A stretch of DNA of 64,000 nt from an uncultured Pseudomonadales bacterium (GTDB lineage Bacteria; Pseudomonadota; Gammaproteobacteria; Pseudomonadales; Cellvibrionaceae), in contig CANLDL010000002.1 in NCBI GenBank assembly GCA_947489425.1, positions 248,001-312,000 on the forward strand, read 5' to 3'. The notes beneath the pieces were generated by a model. That model was not told where the DNA came from. It searched no databases and saw only the letters and a program-made list of their open reading frames with translations. Position numbers and translations under genes: made by a program. Below are positions 40,712-48,422 of the stretch, one piece after another; within the stretch, counting starts at the first letter, position 1, and each line of letters opens with the position of its first letter.

Positions 40712-41974
40712 TTATGACTTCCCTAACGTCTCTTTTCGATAATTTGCCATAAAGCATTTAATGGCACTCAGCCGCAGGCGGCGAATTTGCTCAGCCAGTT
40801 TTAAATCTTGATACCCCTCTTCTAGCAAAGGCTTTATATCAATATTTTTACCCTCTTCGCTGCATTTAATCAGCAACCATGATTGTGGGTAGCTTCTATC
40901 TTCCAAACCTAAACGGCCCCTTGCATCAGCTTCACAGGTTTGCGCAAAGTGCTTTACCCTCTCAGGCCGGCGAAACCCGTCTAACGCCTCCAGTAATTTA
41001 AGAATAGATTTTGGTTTCATATCCAATAGCTTATGGCAACGCAAGTGATGTTCAGATACCAACATAGCCAGCGTGCGAAAATCTTTTGGTAATTTATAAC
41101 GATTACAAACCTCTTCAACTAAGGGCACCCCCCTAATCTCATGTCGAATATGGCTTGGCCATTCTTCTTTGGGTGTCAACCCTTTGCCTAAATCGTGTAA
41201 CAAAGCTGCCCACGTAACAATTGGGTTGTCAAAATATGCCCTGGCAGTATCTACAACCATCATCACATGATCCCCTGTATCAATTTCAGGGTGATGCTCG
41301 GCAGGCTGAGGCACCCCAAACAAACAATCGAGTTCAGGTAAAAGTGTTTTTAAAGCTCCACACGCTCGTAATACACGAAAAAACTCACTTGGGCGAGGCT
41401 CGGTTAATGCCCGAGACATTTCTTTCCAAACACGCTCTGGCGTTAATTCATCTAATTCTCCGTTACTCGCTAATTGCGCCATAAGTACTAAGGTATCTGG
41501 ATGTACAGTAAAACCTAACTCTGCATAACGAGCAGCAAAACGTGCAACACGCAAGACGCGCAAAGGGTCTTCTGCAAATGCATCGGAAACATGCCTGAGT
41601 ATTTTATTGTTTAAGTCAGCCCTACCGTTATAAGGGTCGACATAATCACCACTCTCGGTTTTTGCAATGGCATTAATCGTTAAGTCACGACGAGACAAAT
41701 CTTCCTCGAGCGTTACCTCCGGGCCAAAATCACAAATAAAACCAGTATGCCCCTTGCCTGACTTTCGTTCTGTACGAGCAAGCGCATACTCTTCTTTAGT
41801 TTTGGGGTGCAAGAAGCAAGGAAAATCATTACCAATTTGTTGGTAGCCCTGTTCAATTAGCATTTTTGGCGTCGCACCGATAACCACCCAATCGCGATCA
41901 ACCACGGGACGATTTAATAATTCATCACGAACGGCACCACCGACTAAATAAACTTGTATATCACTCGTCTGCAT
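40712..41974 (-). CDS. cca: CCA tRNA nucleotidyltransferase with HD domain
   Basis: About 420 aa, the E. coli Cca length. Class II head: VYLVGGAVRDELLNRPVVDRDWVVIGATP (DxD), EDLSRRDLTINAIA, EDPLRVLRVARFAARY. Then an HD phosphohydrolase part (LLHDLGKGLTPKEEWPSHIRHE) giving 2',3'-cyclic phosphodiesterase and phosphatase activity. It rebuilds 3' CCA and can heal damaged ends. I favour the second ATG (GGAG eight bases upstream). It may be the only cca or an island copy; the window cannot tell. Confidence 0.93.
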   Translation of the reverse strand: MQTSDIQVYLVGGAVRDELLNRPVVDRDWVVIGATPKMLIEQGYQQIGNDFPCFLHPKTKEEYALARTERKSGKGHTGFICDFGPEVTLEEDLSRRDLTINAIAKTESGDYVDPYNGRADLNNKILRHVSDAFAEDPLRVLRVARFAARYAELGFTVHPDTLVLMAQLASNGELDELTPERVWKEMSRALTEPRPSEFFRVLRACGALKTLLPELDCLFGVPQPAEHHPEIDTGDHVMMVVDTARAYFDNPIVTWAALLHDLGKGLTPKEEWPSHIRHEIRGVPLVEEVCNRYKLPKDFRTLAMLVSEHHLRCHKLLDMKPKSILKLLEALDGFRRPERVKHFAQTCEADARGRLGLEDRSYPQSWLLIKCSEEGKNIDIKPLLEEGYQDLKLAEQIRRLRLSAIKCFMANYRKETLGKS

Positions 41975-41979
41975 TATCA

Positions 41980-42654
41980 TTACTCCACTCCCCGTTCAAT
42001 GTAGCGGTTCCATTGTTCTTCGTGTTCCTTAAATATTAGCTCTAATAGTTTATTGGTCGTCATTCTAATAATAGGGTTACCATCTGTACTGCTTCGTGTT
42101 CTGACACGAATATCATTTTTTAGATACACTGACAATTCTATAGGATACTCATGATCAATATACACATGAGTATAAGTTTTGAGAACACCATTTTGAGAGA
42201 CAATTATATCGGTTGTTTCGTACTGCCACCCCAATATTTTCATTCGATCTTGTAATTCTTCCATTGAGTCTGTAAATACATGTATATCAATATCGCTAGT
42301 CTTTTTGATCCGACCAGTACTGACCGAGCCAATCAACCGTGGAGTAAAGTTTTCTAGCTGCTGCATATATTCAAAGGCAAGAACTCGCATAGTAAATAGC
42401 TGCTCATACCTGAATTCGCCCTCGTAAAAATCAGCCATTGTATTTACAGCATCAGATATTTCTCCGTTAGAAGGTAAATATGAAGGGTTTTTGATACTTA
42501 TTCTTTTACCACCGCCAGACAAAACGTTGCGTGCCGCAATATACTTTGCCGTGTGGTATTGCGAGACACCATCTTGATACATTAATCTCGCAGCTTCATG
42601 AGTTATAAGCTGGCGGGTTTTAAAATCGCCTTTAAGGCCTTTTGCTTTCTTCAT
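41980..42654 (-). CDS. nucleotidyltransferase-domain protein, 224 aa
   Basis: Polymerase-beta-like fold in the middle: PRLIGSVSTGRIKKTSDIDIHVFTDS (GS and DxD). The N-terminal 75 residues are basic and helical, with HEAARLMYQDGVSQYHTAKYIAARN, which may grip RNA. Its stop overlaps the cca start (TAATG), so the two are coupled. Probably another end-modifying enzyme or a partner of Cca. Not a toxin-antitoxin MNT: no HEPN partner is present. Confidence 0.75.
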   Translation of the reverse strand: MKKAKGLKGDFKTRQLITHEAARLMYQDGVSQYHTAKYIAARNVLSGGGKRISIKNPSYLPSNGEISDAVNTMADFYEGEFRYEQLFTMRVLAFEYMQQLENFTPRLIGSVSTGRIKKTSDIDIHVFTDSMEELQDRMKILGWQYETTDIIVSQNGVLKTYTHVYIDHEYPIELSVYLKNDIRVRTRSSTDGNPIIRMTTNKLLELIFKEHEEQWNRYIERGVE

Positions 42655-42725
42655 AGTATTAAGGAGCTATAGCTCCATCAGTTAAAATTTATCCTTTTAA
42701 ATTAGATAACAAATTACGTAGTCAA

Positions 42726-43292
42726 TTAAGAAATTTCTGAAAAGTATGGCGCTAGCGTATCGAGTGCATCACTAGCACTAACAACATCAACATTTTTTTG
42801 TCGTCCAGATAAATCCCAGCGCCGAAGTCGCTCTAAGTCAACAAGCTTAGACGTACCTAAATATTTACCTCTACACCGCTTAGGCGAAATCAATAAATCA
42901 AGGTGATGTCTAATCAGCCAACACACTCTCTCACTGAGTATGCCAGACAACAGGTCGGCTCCCACTTGAGCATGATTCGGATAATCAATTGCTTTGCCGA
43001 TGTCATGAAATAAAGCAGCAGCAAGCAATTCAGGATCATCGGTTTCTGCCTGAGCACACTGAAATACTTGCAAGGAGTGATATAAACTATCTTTTTCTGG
43101 ATGGTATTTAGCAGACTGTAAAACGCCGTCTAAATCAGATAATAAACTGAGTAAATAATCATAAATAGTATCGGGCATGGCACCATTAATAGCAGTATCA
43201 GTAGATGTATTACCAGAGACAACTGTATTATTTTTTGACGAGTTTTTAGAGGGTATTAAGAGTATTGAATTTCTAGAGTTTTCTGTTTTCAC
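42726..43292 (-). CDS. HD-domain phosphohydrolase
   Basis: 188 aa from GTG 43292; the conserved part begins at ATG 43190 (MPDTIYDYLL), which may be the true start. HD motifs: YHSLQVFQ (first His), AALFHDIGKAIDYPNHAQVGADLL, and ERVCWLIRHHLDLL. Such enzymes remove phosphate from nucleotides or RNA ends, and here could resolve 2',3'-cyclic phosphates. The N-terminal 34 residues are Ser/Thr/Asn-rich and doubtful. Between slipin and nucleotidyltransferase genes. Confidence 0.78.
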   Translation of the reverse strand: MKTENSRNSILLIPSKNSSKNNTVVSGNTSTDTAINGAMPDTIYDYLLSLLSDLDGVLQSAKYHPEKDSLYHSLQVFQCAQAETDDPELLAAALFHDIGKAIDYPNHAQVGADLLSGILSERVCWLIRHHLDLLISPKRCRGKYLGTSKLVDLERLRRWDLSGRQKNVDVVSASDALDTLAPYFSEIS

Positions 43293-43327
43293 GAAAAGAC
43301 CGGTAAAGTCCGGCTGTCTGAAGCGTG

Positions 43328-43377
43328 CTAATAATTTATCAAGCCATCGTTATTAAGTCAAGCCGATAAATTATTAG
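43328..43377. repeat. 13-bp perfect hairpin before the HD gene
   Basis: CTAATAATTTATC and its complement flank a 24-nt loop containing the direct repeat TCAAGCC. A second CCGG/CCGG hairpin lies next to it. In the slipin-HD gap; perhaps an mRNA processing or pausing site. Confidence 0.5.
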
Positions 43378-43400
43378 TGAACATTATTTTTGTTAACCAC

Positions 43401-44549
43401 TTAATTACTAGGCGCTAATTTCACCATATCATTCAAAACACTATCAAGACCACCGTAAACCGAAATCTTATCTATTTTTCCGGTGATTCTCTCTAGCGCC
43501 TCTAGCTCTTTTAAGCGCAATAATACTGGGTTATTCTCCATCATCTTCGCTGTGTTATGCAATGAGCGCACTGCCTGTGTCTCTTCACGGCGCCTAATAA
43601 GATTAGCCTCTGCTTCTTTTTGGGCTTCGACTACCTGATTAAGTATCGACTTCATTTCACCAGGTAAGATAATATCTTTAATACCAACACTCATTAATTG
43701 AATACCATACTCCGCTAGTTTTTCCCGAGCTGCATTAGTAATCACAGCATTGAGAGAGTCCTTATCTTCAAGCAGTGTATCTAATGATTGTGTACCCACA
43801 GCTTCTCGCAAGTTCAGCTGCAACTCACGATAAATAAAATCTGCATAGTCGTGCACCTTAGATACAACAATCCTAGGCTCTTTTATTCTATAGCTAGCCA
43901 TTAAATTAATACGCAAGCTTACACGATCTTTGGTTAAAATTTCCTGCCCACTAATCTCGAGTGACTGCAAACGCAAATCCATTAGCTTTACCTCAATAGA
44001 GCGATTATATTTCCAAAAACCATAACTGCCCGGCTGCAAAATATTCTCCAGCTTTCCATTTACTATAAGCAGCCCAACATGCTCATCGGCAACTTCTGCA
44101 TAAGTGATTGCATTAACCACTTGTCGATCTTGGCCAATCTTTAAACCTCTCCCAAGCAAGCTAATCAATGACTTATCGACATTATATTGCTCACTGATAT
44201 CAACAACATCTATTCTAATATCTTCAACACTCTTCCAAAAGGTCAATGCGCTACCTGGCGCTAACACATTAGCTAGGTGGCCATCTCGATACAACAAACC
44301 TGCCTCTGTATCTTTCAACTCAAATCGCTCTAAGTGCTCTTCTAGCTTAGAAGGATACTGCGAAAACAAAAACTTTGTTTTACTATGGCTAAAAAACACC
44401 TCTGTAATATCGTATGTTTCATATCGAACCTCTCTACCCAGTGTTGACACTCGATGTTGGCCAGGGCCTAATATTCGCTGAAACTGCTCACGCACATACA
44501 ACAACACACGCTGATGATCTGCAACATCAATTGTTTTCCAAAAAATCAT
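43401..44549 (-). CDS. slipin (SPFH/band 7) protein of the RtcB operon
   Basis: 382 aa. No obvious N-terminal membrane span; two consecutive band-7-like segments. The second has the stomatin pattern SLEISGQEILTKDRVSLRINLMASYRI and REAVGTQSLDTLLEDKDSLN, then a coiled coil (VVEAQKEAEANLIRRREETQAVRSLHNTA). Slipins recur in bacterial RtcB operons, possibly as scaffolds for repair proteins. AAGGA before the ATG. A long noncoding region with tRNA-like RNA precedes it. Confidence 0.88.
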   Translation of the reverse strand: MIFWKTIDVADHQRVLLYVREQFQRILGPGQHRVSTLGREVRYETYDITEVFFSHSKTKFLFSQYPSKLEEHLERFELKDTEAGLLYRDGHLANVLAPGSALTFWKSVEDIRIDVVDISEQYNVDKSLISLLGRGLKIGQDRQVVNAITYAEVADEHVGLLIVNGKLENILQPGSYGFWKYNRSIEVKLMDLRLQSLEISGQEILTKDRVSLRINLMASYRIKEPRIVVSKVHDYADFIYRELQLNLREAVGTQSLDTLLEDKDSLNAVITNAAREKLAEYGIQLMSVGIKDIILPGEMKSILNQVVEAQKEAEANLIRRREETQAVRSLHNTAKMMENNPVLLRLKELEALERITGKIDKISVYGGLDSVLNDMVKLAPSN

Positions 44550-44902
44550 GACTATATTCCTTTTTAACTTCTCTTAATTTCTTTCTATAAAAAATAATGC
44601 GAGGACCACTTGGGACTAATGAGGTTTGCTGGCCGCCCTTAGATTAACCAAAGGCATATAAAAGCCAACATACACTACAATCATGCAGGTAAATAATTTG
44701 AATTTACTGGGTAATAAAACACAGCGGTTTACCACACTACTATTGTCTTCATGACTTTTTTCTTGCACTCAAAATCCTTGAAAAACTAATAGTGATATAA
44801 ACTTGCCCTCATTACACAATAAATTAACCCGTTATTAACGGCATTAATACCAACGTTATCAAGCTATGACAGCCTTGAAACTGTGAGCCTCTTTTGTGTT
44901 TT

Positions 44903-44956
44903 GGCTTTGTAGACCAAAGAGAGGATTCGAACCTCAACCTTTCGGCTATCCACTAA
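44903..44956 (-). ncRNA. tRNA 3'-half-like segment
   Basis: Starts one base after the CCA of the tRNA-like RNA. Contains a GAAA-capped hairpin AGCC-GAAA-GGTT, like a long variable arm, and a perfect T-arm GAGG-TTCGAAT-CCTC, then CTTTGGTCTACAAAG. No matching 5' acceptor strand was found, so it is a partial or degenerate tRNA. Confidence 0.5.
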
Positions 44957-45031
44957 TGGTGTTTAGGCAGGAATTGAACCTGCGACCCGTCGAATTCACT
45001 CGACTGCTCTACCCAACTGAGCTACAAAACA
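44957..45031 (-). ncRNA. tRNA-like RNA with encoded CCA (degenerate anticodon loop)
   Basis: D-arm GCTC-AGTTGGGTA-GAGC, anticodon arm GTCGA-GTGAAT-TCGAC, T-arm GCAGG-TTCAATT-CCTGC, and CTAAAC-A-CCA at the 3' end. Departures from a working tRNA: acceptor stem of only six pairs with one T-T mismatch, and a six-base anticodon loop. GAA at its centre would read as Phe, but a six-base loop is not decoding-competent. D- and T-loops are normal. Likely a tRNA mimic, bait or RtcR ligand source inside the RNA-repair operon. Confidence 0.65.
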
Positions 45032-45186
45032 AACGTTTAGTATTTTTATCAACAGGTACACACCACATAAATTATGCGTGTGCCAGGTAGACATTCAGAA
45101 TCTACTCCGCTAGCTGTAAAAATATATCCTAAACTCCTTTGCGGTTAAGCAGAAAACCACTTAACCAACATTTTTTACGAGAGTAC

Positions 45187-46209
45187 TTACACACTCTTAT
45201 TAACAACCACTTCCCAAACCAAATCATTTAAACGGCTTAGCTGAATATCTACATTCATTACTTGCTTAATGACATCAATATTAGTGCGCAAATGTAATGA
45301 AGGCTCAAGGGTTCTAAATACGCCACCCCGCCCTAGTGCCATTGGCAAAATTAATTGATCAGCTAAGTATTCACAAACAGGCACCTGCGCCTCGTCAAAT
45401 CGCTGAAAAGCATCAACTGCTTTATTAGCTACTTTTTCAGCCGAGACATTCTTTTCACCAAAATTTTCAAAAAGTGCAGTCACGTTTTTAGTTGCTACAA
45501 CTATAGAGACAACATTGCCTGGCCCAACTGAACCGACAAGCTCTTGCTGTAGTTGATCTACCGACCAACCACAAAGTTTAGTAATTTGCCTTAATTCACG
45601 CTCGCCCACATGTTTAGGGATTTTGCTAGACATTGCTGTAGCACTCTCACCCAGCAACTCTCCTCGCTCAAGTAGTAGCAATGGCTTTATACTTGCAATA
45701 GGCTTAATAACAGCTTGCCACTTACCACCACCGGCGGGATAAAACCCATAATGTTCTAATGCCACGTCTATATCGCACCCAACTGACTTCAAAACAGGTA
45801 AAAAACTTTTTGAAACGAAATCAAATGTTGGCGCCATCGAATTATGCGTACCACCTTCTAAAATCACTTCGCTTTGATCATCGGCCAATAGCAAAGGCAT
45901 CAAAATAGTTTGAAATATCAGTGTACTACTTCCTGCCGTACCAACGGCAAAGTGGTATTTTCCTGCTTTAATTTTTCCGGGCTTAAACACAACTGCTTGC
46001 GACCCAAGCTCTTCGCCTTCGACATCTGCGTCGCAAATTTCTTTAGCTGCCTTTAAACAGGTCAAGTGCTGGCGCAGTAAGCCGGGCTTTTTCCTTCCCG
46101 CTCGTATATTTTCGATACGAATTGTCTTTCCTAGACACATAGCAAGCGTTAACGAAGTTCTAAAAATTTGCCCTCCGCCTTCGCCCAATGAACCATCAAT
46201 AATAATCAT
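45187..46209 (-). CDS. rtcA: RNA 3'-terminal phosphate cyclase RtcA
   Basis: About 340 aa. Signatures: IIIDGSLGEGGGQIFRTSLTLAM at the start, RAGRKKPGLLRQHLTCLKAA, VGTAGSSTLIFQTILMPLL and EGGTHNSMAPTFDFV. Converts RNA 3'-phosphate to 2',3'-cyclic phosphate with ATP through an adenylated His intermediate, preparing ends for RtcB. ATG 46209 is chosen over an upstream TTG. Follows rtcB by about 170 bp containing a hairpin. Confidence 0.96.
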   Translation of the reverse strand: MIIIDGSLGEGGGQIFRTSLTLAMCLGKTIRIENIRAGRKKPGLLRQHLTCLKAAKEICDADVEGEELGSQAVVFKPGKIKAGKYHFAVGTAGSSTLIFQTILMPLLLADDQSEVILEGGTHNSMAPTFDFVSKSFLPVLKSVGCDIDVALEHYGFYPAGGGKWQAVIKPIASIKPLLLLERGELLGESATAMSSKIPKHVGERELRQITKLCGWSVDQLQQELVGSVGPGNVVSIVVATKNVTALFENFGEKNVSAEKVANKAVDAFQRFDEAQVPVCEYLADQLILPMALGRGGVFRTLEPSLHLRTNIDVIKQVMNVDIQLSRLNDLVWEVVVNKSV

Positions 46210-46269
46210 TTTTATTTTTCTCAATAATTTTAAGTAAACATCCGCCTACCATGGATGACAGAAGTGCCA

Positions 46270-46302
46270 ATTTTGCAGGTCGTTTTTTTGCTACTGCAAA
46301 AT
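46270..46302. repeat. hairpin between rtcB and rtcA
   Basis: Perfect 9-bp arms ATTTTGCAG/CTGCAAAAT, loop with a seven-base homopolymer. No U run after it on the minus strand; perhaps an RNA processing or stability element setting rtcB:rtcA ratio. Confidence 0.45.
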
Positions 46303-46376
46303 CGACATTCACATCGTCCTTGATGCTCAAGCAAAAATCGGCCTTGCTTTTTCTTATCTAGCATCCAAACTAGCGC

Positions 46377-47603
46377 TTACCCCTTTACACAAACAACCTG
46401 CTTTAATGTATATACCACCTCAACAAGATCTTTCTGTGCTTCCATTACTTTTTCTATAGGCTTATAAGCTTTAGGAGTCTCATCTATCACACCTTCATCT
46501 TTTCGGCATTCAACGTCTGCGGTTGCCAAGCGATGCTCTTCTAAAGACACAAGCTTTTTCGCCTTTGTACGCGACATCACTCGTCCAGCACCGTGACTAC
46601 AACTGCAAAAACTTTCTTGGTTGCCCAAGCCGCGAACGATAAAGGATTTTGCGCCCATGCTACCAGGGATGATTCCCATCTCGCCTTCACGCGCTCTAAC
46701 CGCTCCCTTTCTAGTGACTAACACATTTTTTCCGTAATGATTTTCTCTAGAAACATAGTTATGGTGGCAATTTACAGCTTCCATTCTTGCTTCAAACTCA
46801 ATCCCTAATACTTTTCTTGCCGCTGCAATTACTCGGCACATCATCACCTCACGATTAACTCGTGCATAATTTTGCGCCCACTCGACTGCCTCAACATACT
46901 GTTCAAAATGATCAGAACCTTCCGGCAAATACGCTAAGTCAGAATCGGGTAACTGGATATGCCAGCGCTCCATGTCTTTTTTTGCTTTCTCAATAAAATG
47001 TGTACCAATTCTATTACCCACGCCACGCGATCCACTATGCAACATAAACCACACGCTGCCTTTCTCATCTAAACACACCTCAATAAAGTGGTTACCTGTA
47101 CCCAGCGTCCCTAAATGATTAAGGTTATTAGTGTTTTTAAGTACAGAGTGTTTTTCACTTAGCACATTAAATTGACCCACCAAGGACGACCATGCCTTTA
47201 ACACATCGTCAGGAGCATTAGACCAAGCGCCTTTATCTCTGCTTCCTCTTGCCCTATTCGATCGACCATGAGGCACAGCCGCTTCGATTGCAGATCTAAC
47301 CGCTGCCAAATTGTCGGGTAAATCCGAAGCCCTCATACTAGTTTTTACCGCCATCATCCCACAGCCAATATCGACACCTACCGCTGCGGGAATAACTGCA
47401 CCTAGGGTCGGCACAACGGAGCCAATCGTAGCACCCTTACCTAAATGAACATCTGGCATTGCAGCAACCCATTTATGTATAAAAGGCAGACGCGATATAT
47501 TGGCAAGCTGTCTACGCGCCTCCTCTTCAAATGGCACTCCACGAGTCCACGATTTAATAGGTACACCGCCGTCCTGCATTACTTCATAATTTGCTGTAGT
47601 CAT
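46377..47603 (-). CDS. rtcB: RNA-splicing ligase RtcB
   Basis: About 408 aa. Starts MTTANYEVMQDGGVPIKSWTRG with GAGGAAG five bases upstream; the in-frame extension to 47696 runs through a terminator and is rejected. Motifs MPDVHLGKGATIGSVVPT, VGVDIGCGMMAVK (metal), LGTGNHFIEV, LHSGSRGVGN and SCSHGAGRVMSR (guanylylated His). Classical RtcB ligase, distinct from the paralogue at 35.5 kb. Co-transcribed with rtcA under the RtcR/sigma-54 system. Confidence 0.97.
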   Translation of the reverse strand: MTTANYEVMQDGGVPIKSWTRGVPFEEEARRQLANISRLPFIHKWVAAMPDVHLGKGATIGSVVPTLGAVIPAAVGVDIGCGMMAVKTSMRASDLPDNLAAVRSAIEAAVPHGRSNRARGSRDKGAWSNAPDDVLKAWSSLVGQFNVLSEKHSVLKNTNNLNHLGTLGTGNHFIEVCLDEKGSVWFMLHSGSRGVGNRIGTHFIEKAKKDMERWHIQLPDSDLAYLPEGSDHFEQYVEAVEWAQNYARVNREVMMCRVIAAARKVLGIEFEARMEAVNCHHNYVSRENHYGKNVLVTRKGAVRAREGEMGIIPGSMGAKSFIVRGLGNQESFCSCSHGAGRVMSRTKAKKLVSLEEHRLATADVECRKDEGVIDETPKAYKPIEKVMEAQKDLVEVVYTLKQVVCVKG

Positions 47604-47659
47604 TTTTACTTCCTCATTATATTTGGTAGGCAAGATGCCATTACTATTTACGTCCCTGT

Positions 47660-47692
47660 AAAAAACCACTCCCTGATCACCGATCATGGTGG
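47660..47692 (-). terminator. intrinsic terminator/attenuator between zinc-ribbon gene and rtcB
   Basis: Minus strand CCAC...TGATC-GGT-GATCA...GTGG followed by six T, ending 57 bp before the rtcB ATG. It would cut off part of the transcripts that start at the tRNA-like leader, so rtcB may be attenuated or have another promoter. Confidence 0.6.
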
Positions 47693-47717
47693 CCAACTTT
47701 GCACTTGCTTGTTTTAA

Positions 47718-48125
47718 TTATGTACTCTTAAAAAATGCCTCGTTTGGGTGAGGCTTCCTTTGAGCCATCTCTTTCATATGTTCTTTTTGGCGTTGCTTCT
47801 CAGCTCTTATATCTCGCCGGCATTGCCTACAGTGAGCCGCAGTTGAATCGATATGCCCTTTAGCTATCTCATACCACCACTTTTGCCGTGCAGCTGTCCA
47901 AGTTTCATTGACGCCACAAATACGACAAGTAAAAGGGAGATCAACATAAAAAGCGGGTAGAAACCCATAAGTATTCACATGGGAAAGCTGCGAGTGATCT
48001 GCTGCCACGACACCAGCGGGGCGTACATTTCCCAAGCATGAGAATGTATTCTTCTTTATGGAAGACATCGCTCTCTGCCTACGGCGCGCCTTAATTTCTA
48101 ATCGCCTTTGCTTACCGCTCTTCAT
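47718..48125 (-). CDS. zinc-ribbon (zf-trcl type) protein
   Basis: 135 aa. Very basic N-terminus (residues 1-25, KQRRLEIKARRRQRA) suited to RNA contact. The zinc ribbon is CRICGVNETWTAARQKWWYE...CRQCRR with two CxxC pairs, matching the probable zinc-ribbon domain family. Basic C-terminal tail. AAGG before the ATG, 25 bp after the CCA of a tRNA-like RNA. Likely an RNA-binding accessory of the Rtc system; function unproven. Confidence 0.75.
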   Translation of the reverse strand: MKSGKQRRLEIKARRRQRAMSSIKKNTFSCLGNVRPAGVVAADHSQLSHVNTYGFLPAFYVDLPFTCRICGVNETWTAARQKWWYEIAKGHIDSTAAHCRQCRRDIRAEKQRQKEHMKEMAQRKPHPNEAFFKST

Positions 48126-48149
48126 TGCTATTTACCTTAATGCATCTAT

Positions 48150-48235
48150 TGGTGGACACGACGGGACTCGAACCCGCGAATAGCAGTAACCGGAGCATTA
48201 CCAACGGCTTTATCGACATTTGGCTTCCCATAATT
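48150..48235 (-). ncRNA. tRNA-like 3' module upstream of the Rtc operon
   Basis: Minus strand: stem-loop GGTAA/TTACT, then T-arm GCGGG-TTCGAGT-CCCGT and CGTGTCC-A-CCA, that is T-arm, 3' acceptor strand, discriminator and CCA. I found no GGACACG strand to close the acceptor stem and no normal D-arm, so this is a tRNA-like 3' end on a longer leader RNA. Its CCA is 25 bp before the zinc-ribbon gene. Confidence 0.5.
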
Positions 48236-48359
48236 AGACTAGGCGCGCCAGCTGACACCCGCCATAGAGCATCGAGCCTGCATCCTCAACCATGCATATC
48301 GACTCACTTAGACTGCCACCGATTTTACTCGGCCACTTCCACACAATCGTTTTAAGTGG

Positions 48360-48375
48360 TGGCACTCCCTTCGCA
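48360..48375 (+). promoter_or_regulatory. sigma-54 promoter toward rtcR
   Basis: TGGCACTCCCTTCGCA: TGGCAC-N5-TCGC with correct GG-N10-GC spacing (one mismatch to the TGGCAC-N5-TTGC core). Predicted start near 48387, about 195 bp before rtcR. Confidence 0.55.
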
Positions 48376-48422
48376 CCTGCGTGCCCAATAAAAATCATTT
48401 TATTGATTAGTAAGTTGTATAT

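Larger units (their letters stand above)
44550..45186 (-). ncRNA. noncoding region with tRNA-like modules between rtcA and slipin
   Basis: 637 bp without a protein gene. Read leftward it holds hairpins GTAGA/TCTAC (45087-45105) and CACAC...GTGTG (45059-45082), a near-complete tRNA-like RNA (44957-45031) and a tRNA 3'-half-like segment (44903-44956). A further 340 bp precede slipin, with a small CCGTT/AACGG hairpin. The arrangement suggests RNAs released from the operon transcript by processing. Confidence 0.6.

Noticed and set aside
41980-43292. HEPN-MNT toxin-antitoxin module
   Set aside because: The nucleotidyltransferase neighbours are an HD hydrolase and cca; no HEPN protein with an RX4-6H motif is present.
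44957-45031. Ordinary tRNA-Phe(GAA) gene
   Set aside because: Six-base anticodon loop and short mismatched acceptor stem are incompatible with normal decoding; kept as a tRNA-like RNA.
47604-47696. N-terminal extension of RtcB to 47696
   Set aside because: The extension is the read-through of a terminator hairpin and spacer; GAGGAAG and the conserved RtcB start mark 47603.
44900-48240. Y RNA / Ro (Rsr) system
   Set aside because: tRNA-like modules are present but no Ro60/Rsr gene is found anywhere in the window.
48373-48387. Another leftward GG-N10-GC site (TGGGCACGCAGGTGC)
   Set aside because: Spacing fits but the -24 core departs from TGGCAC; the site at 48423-48438 is much closer to consensus.
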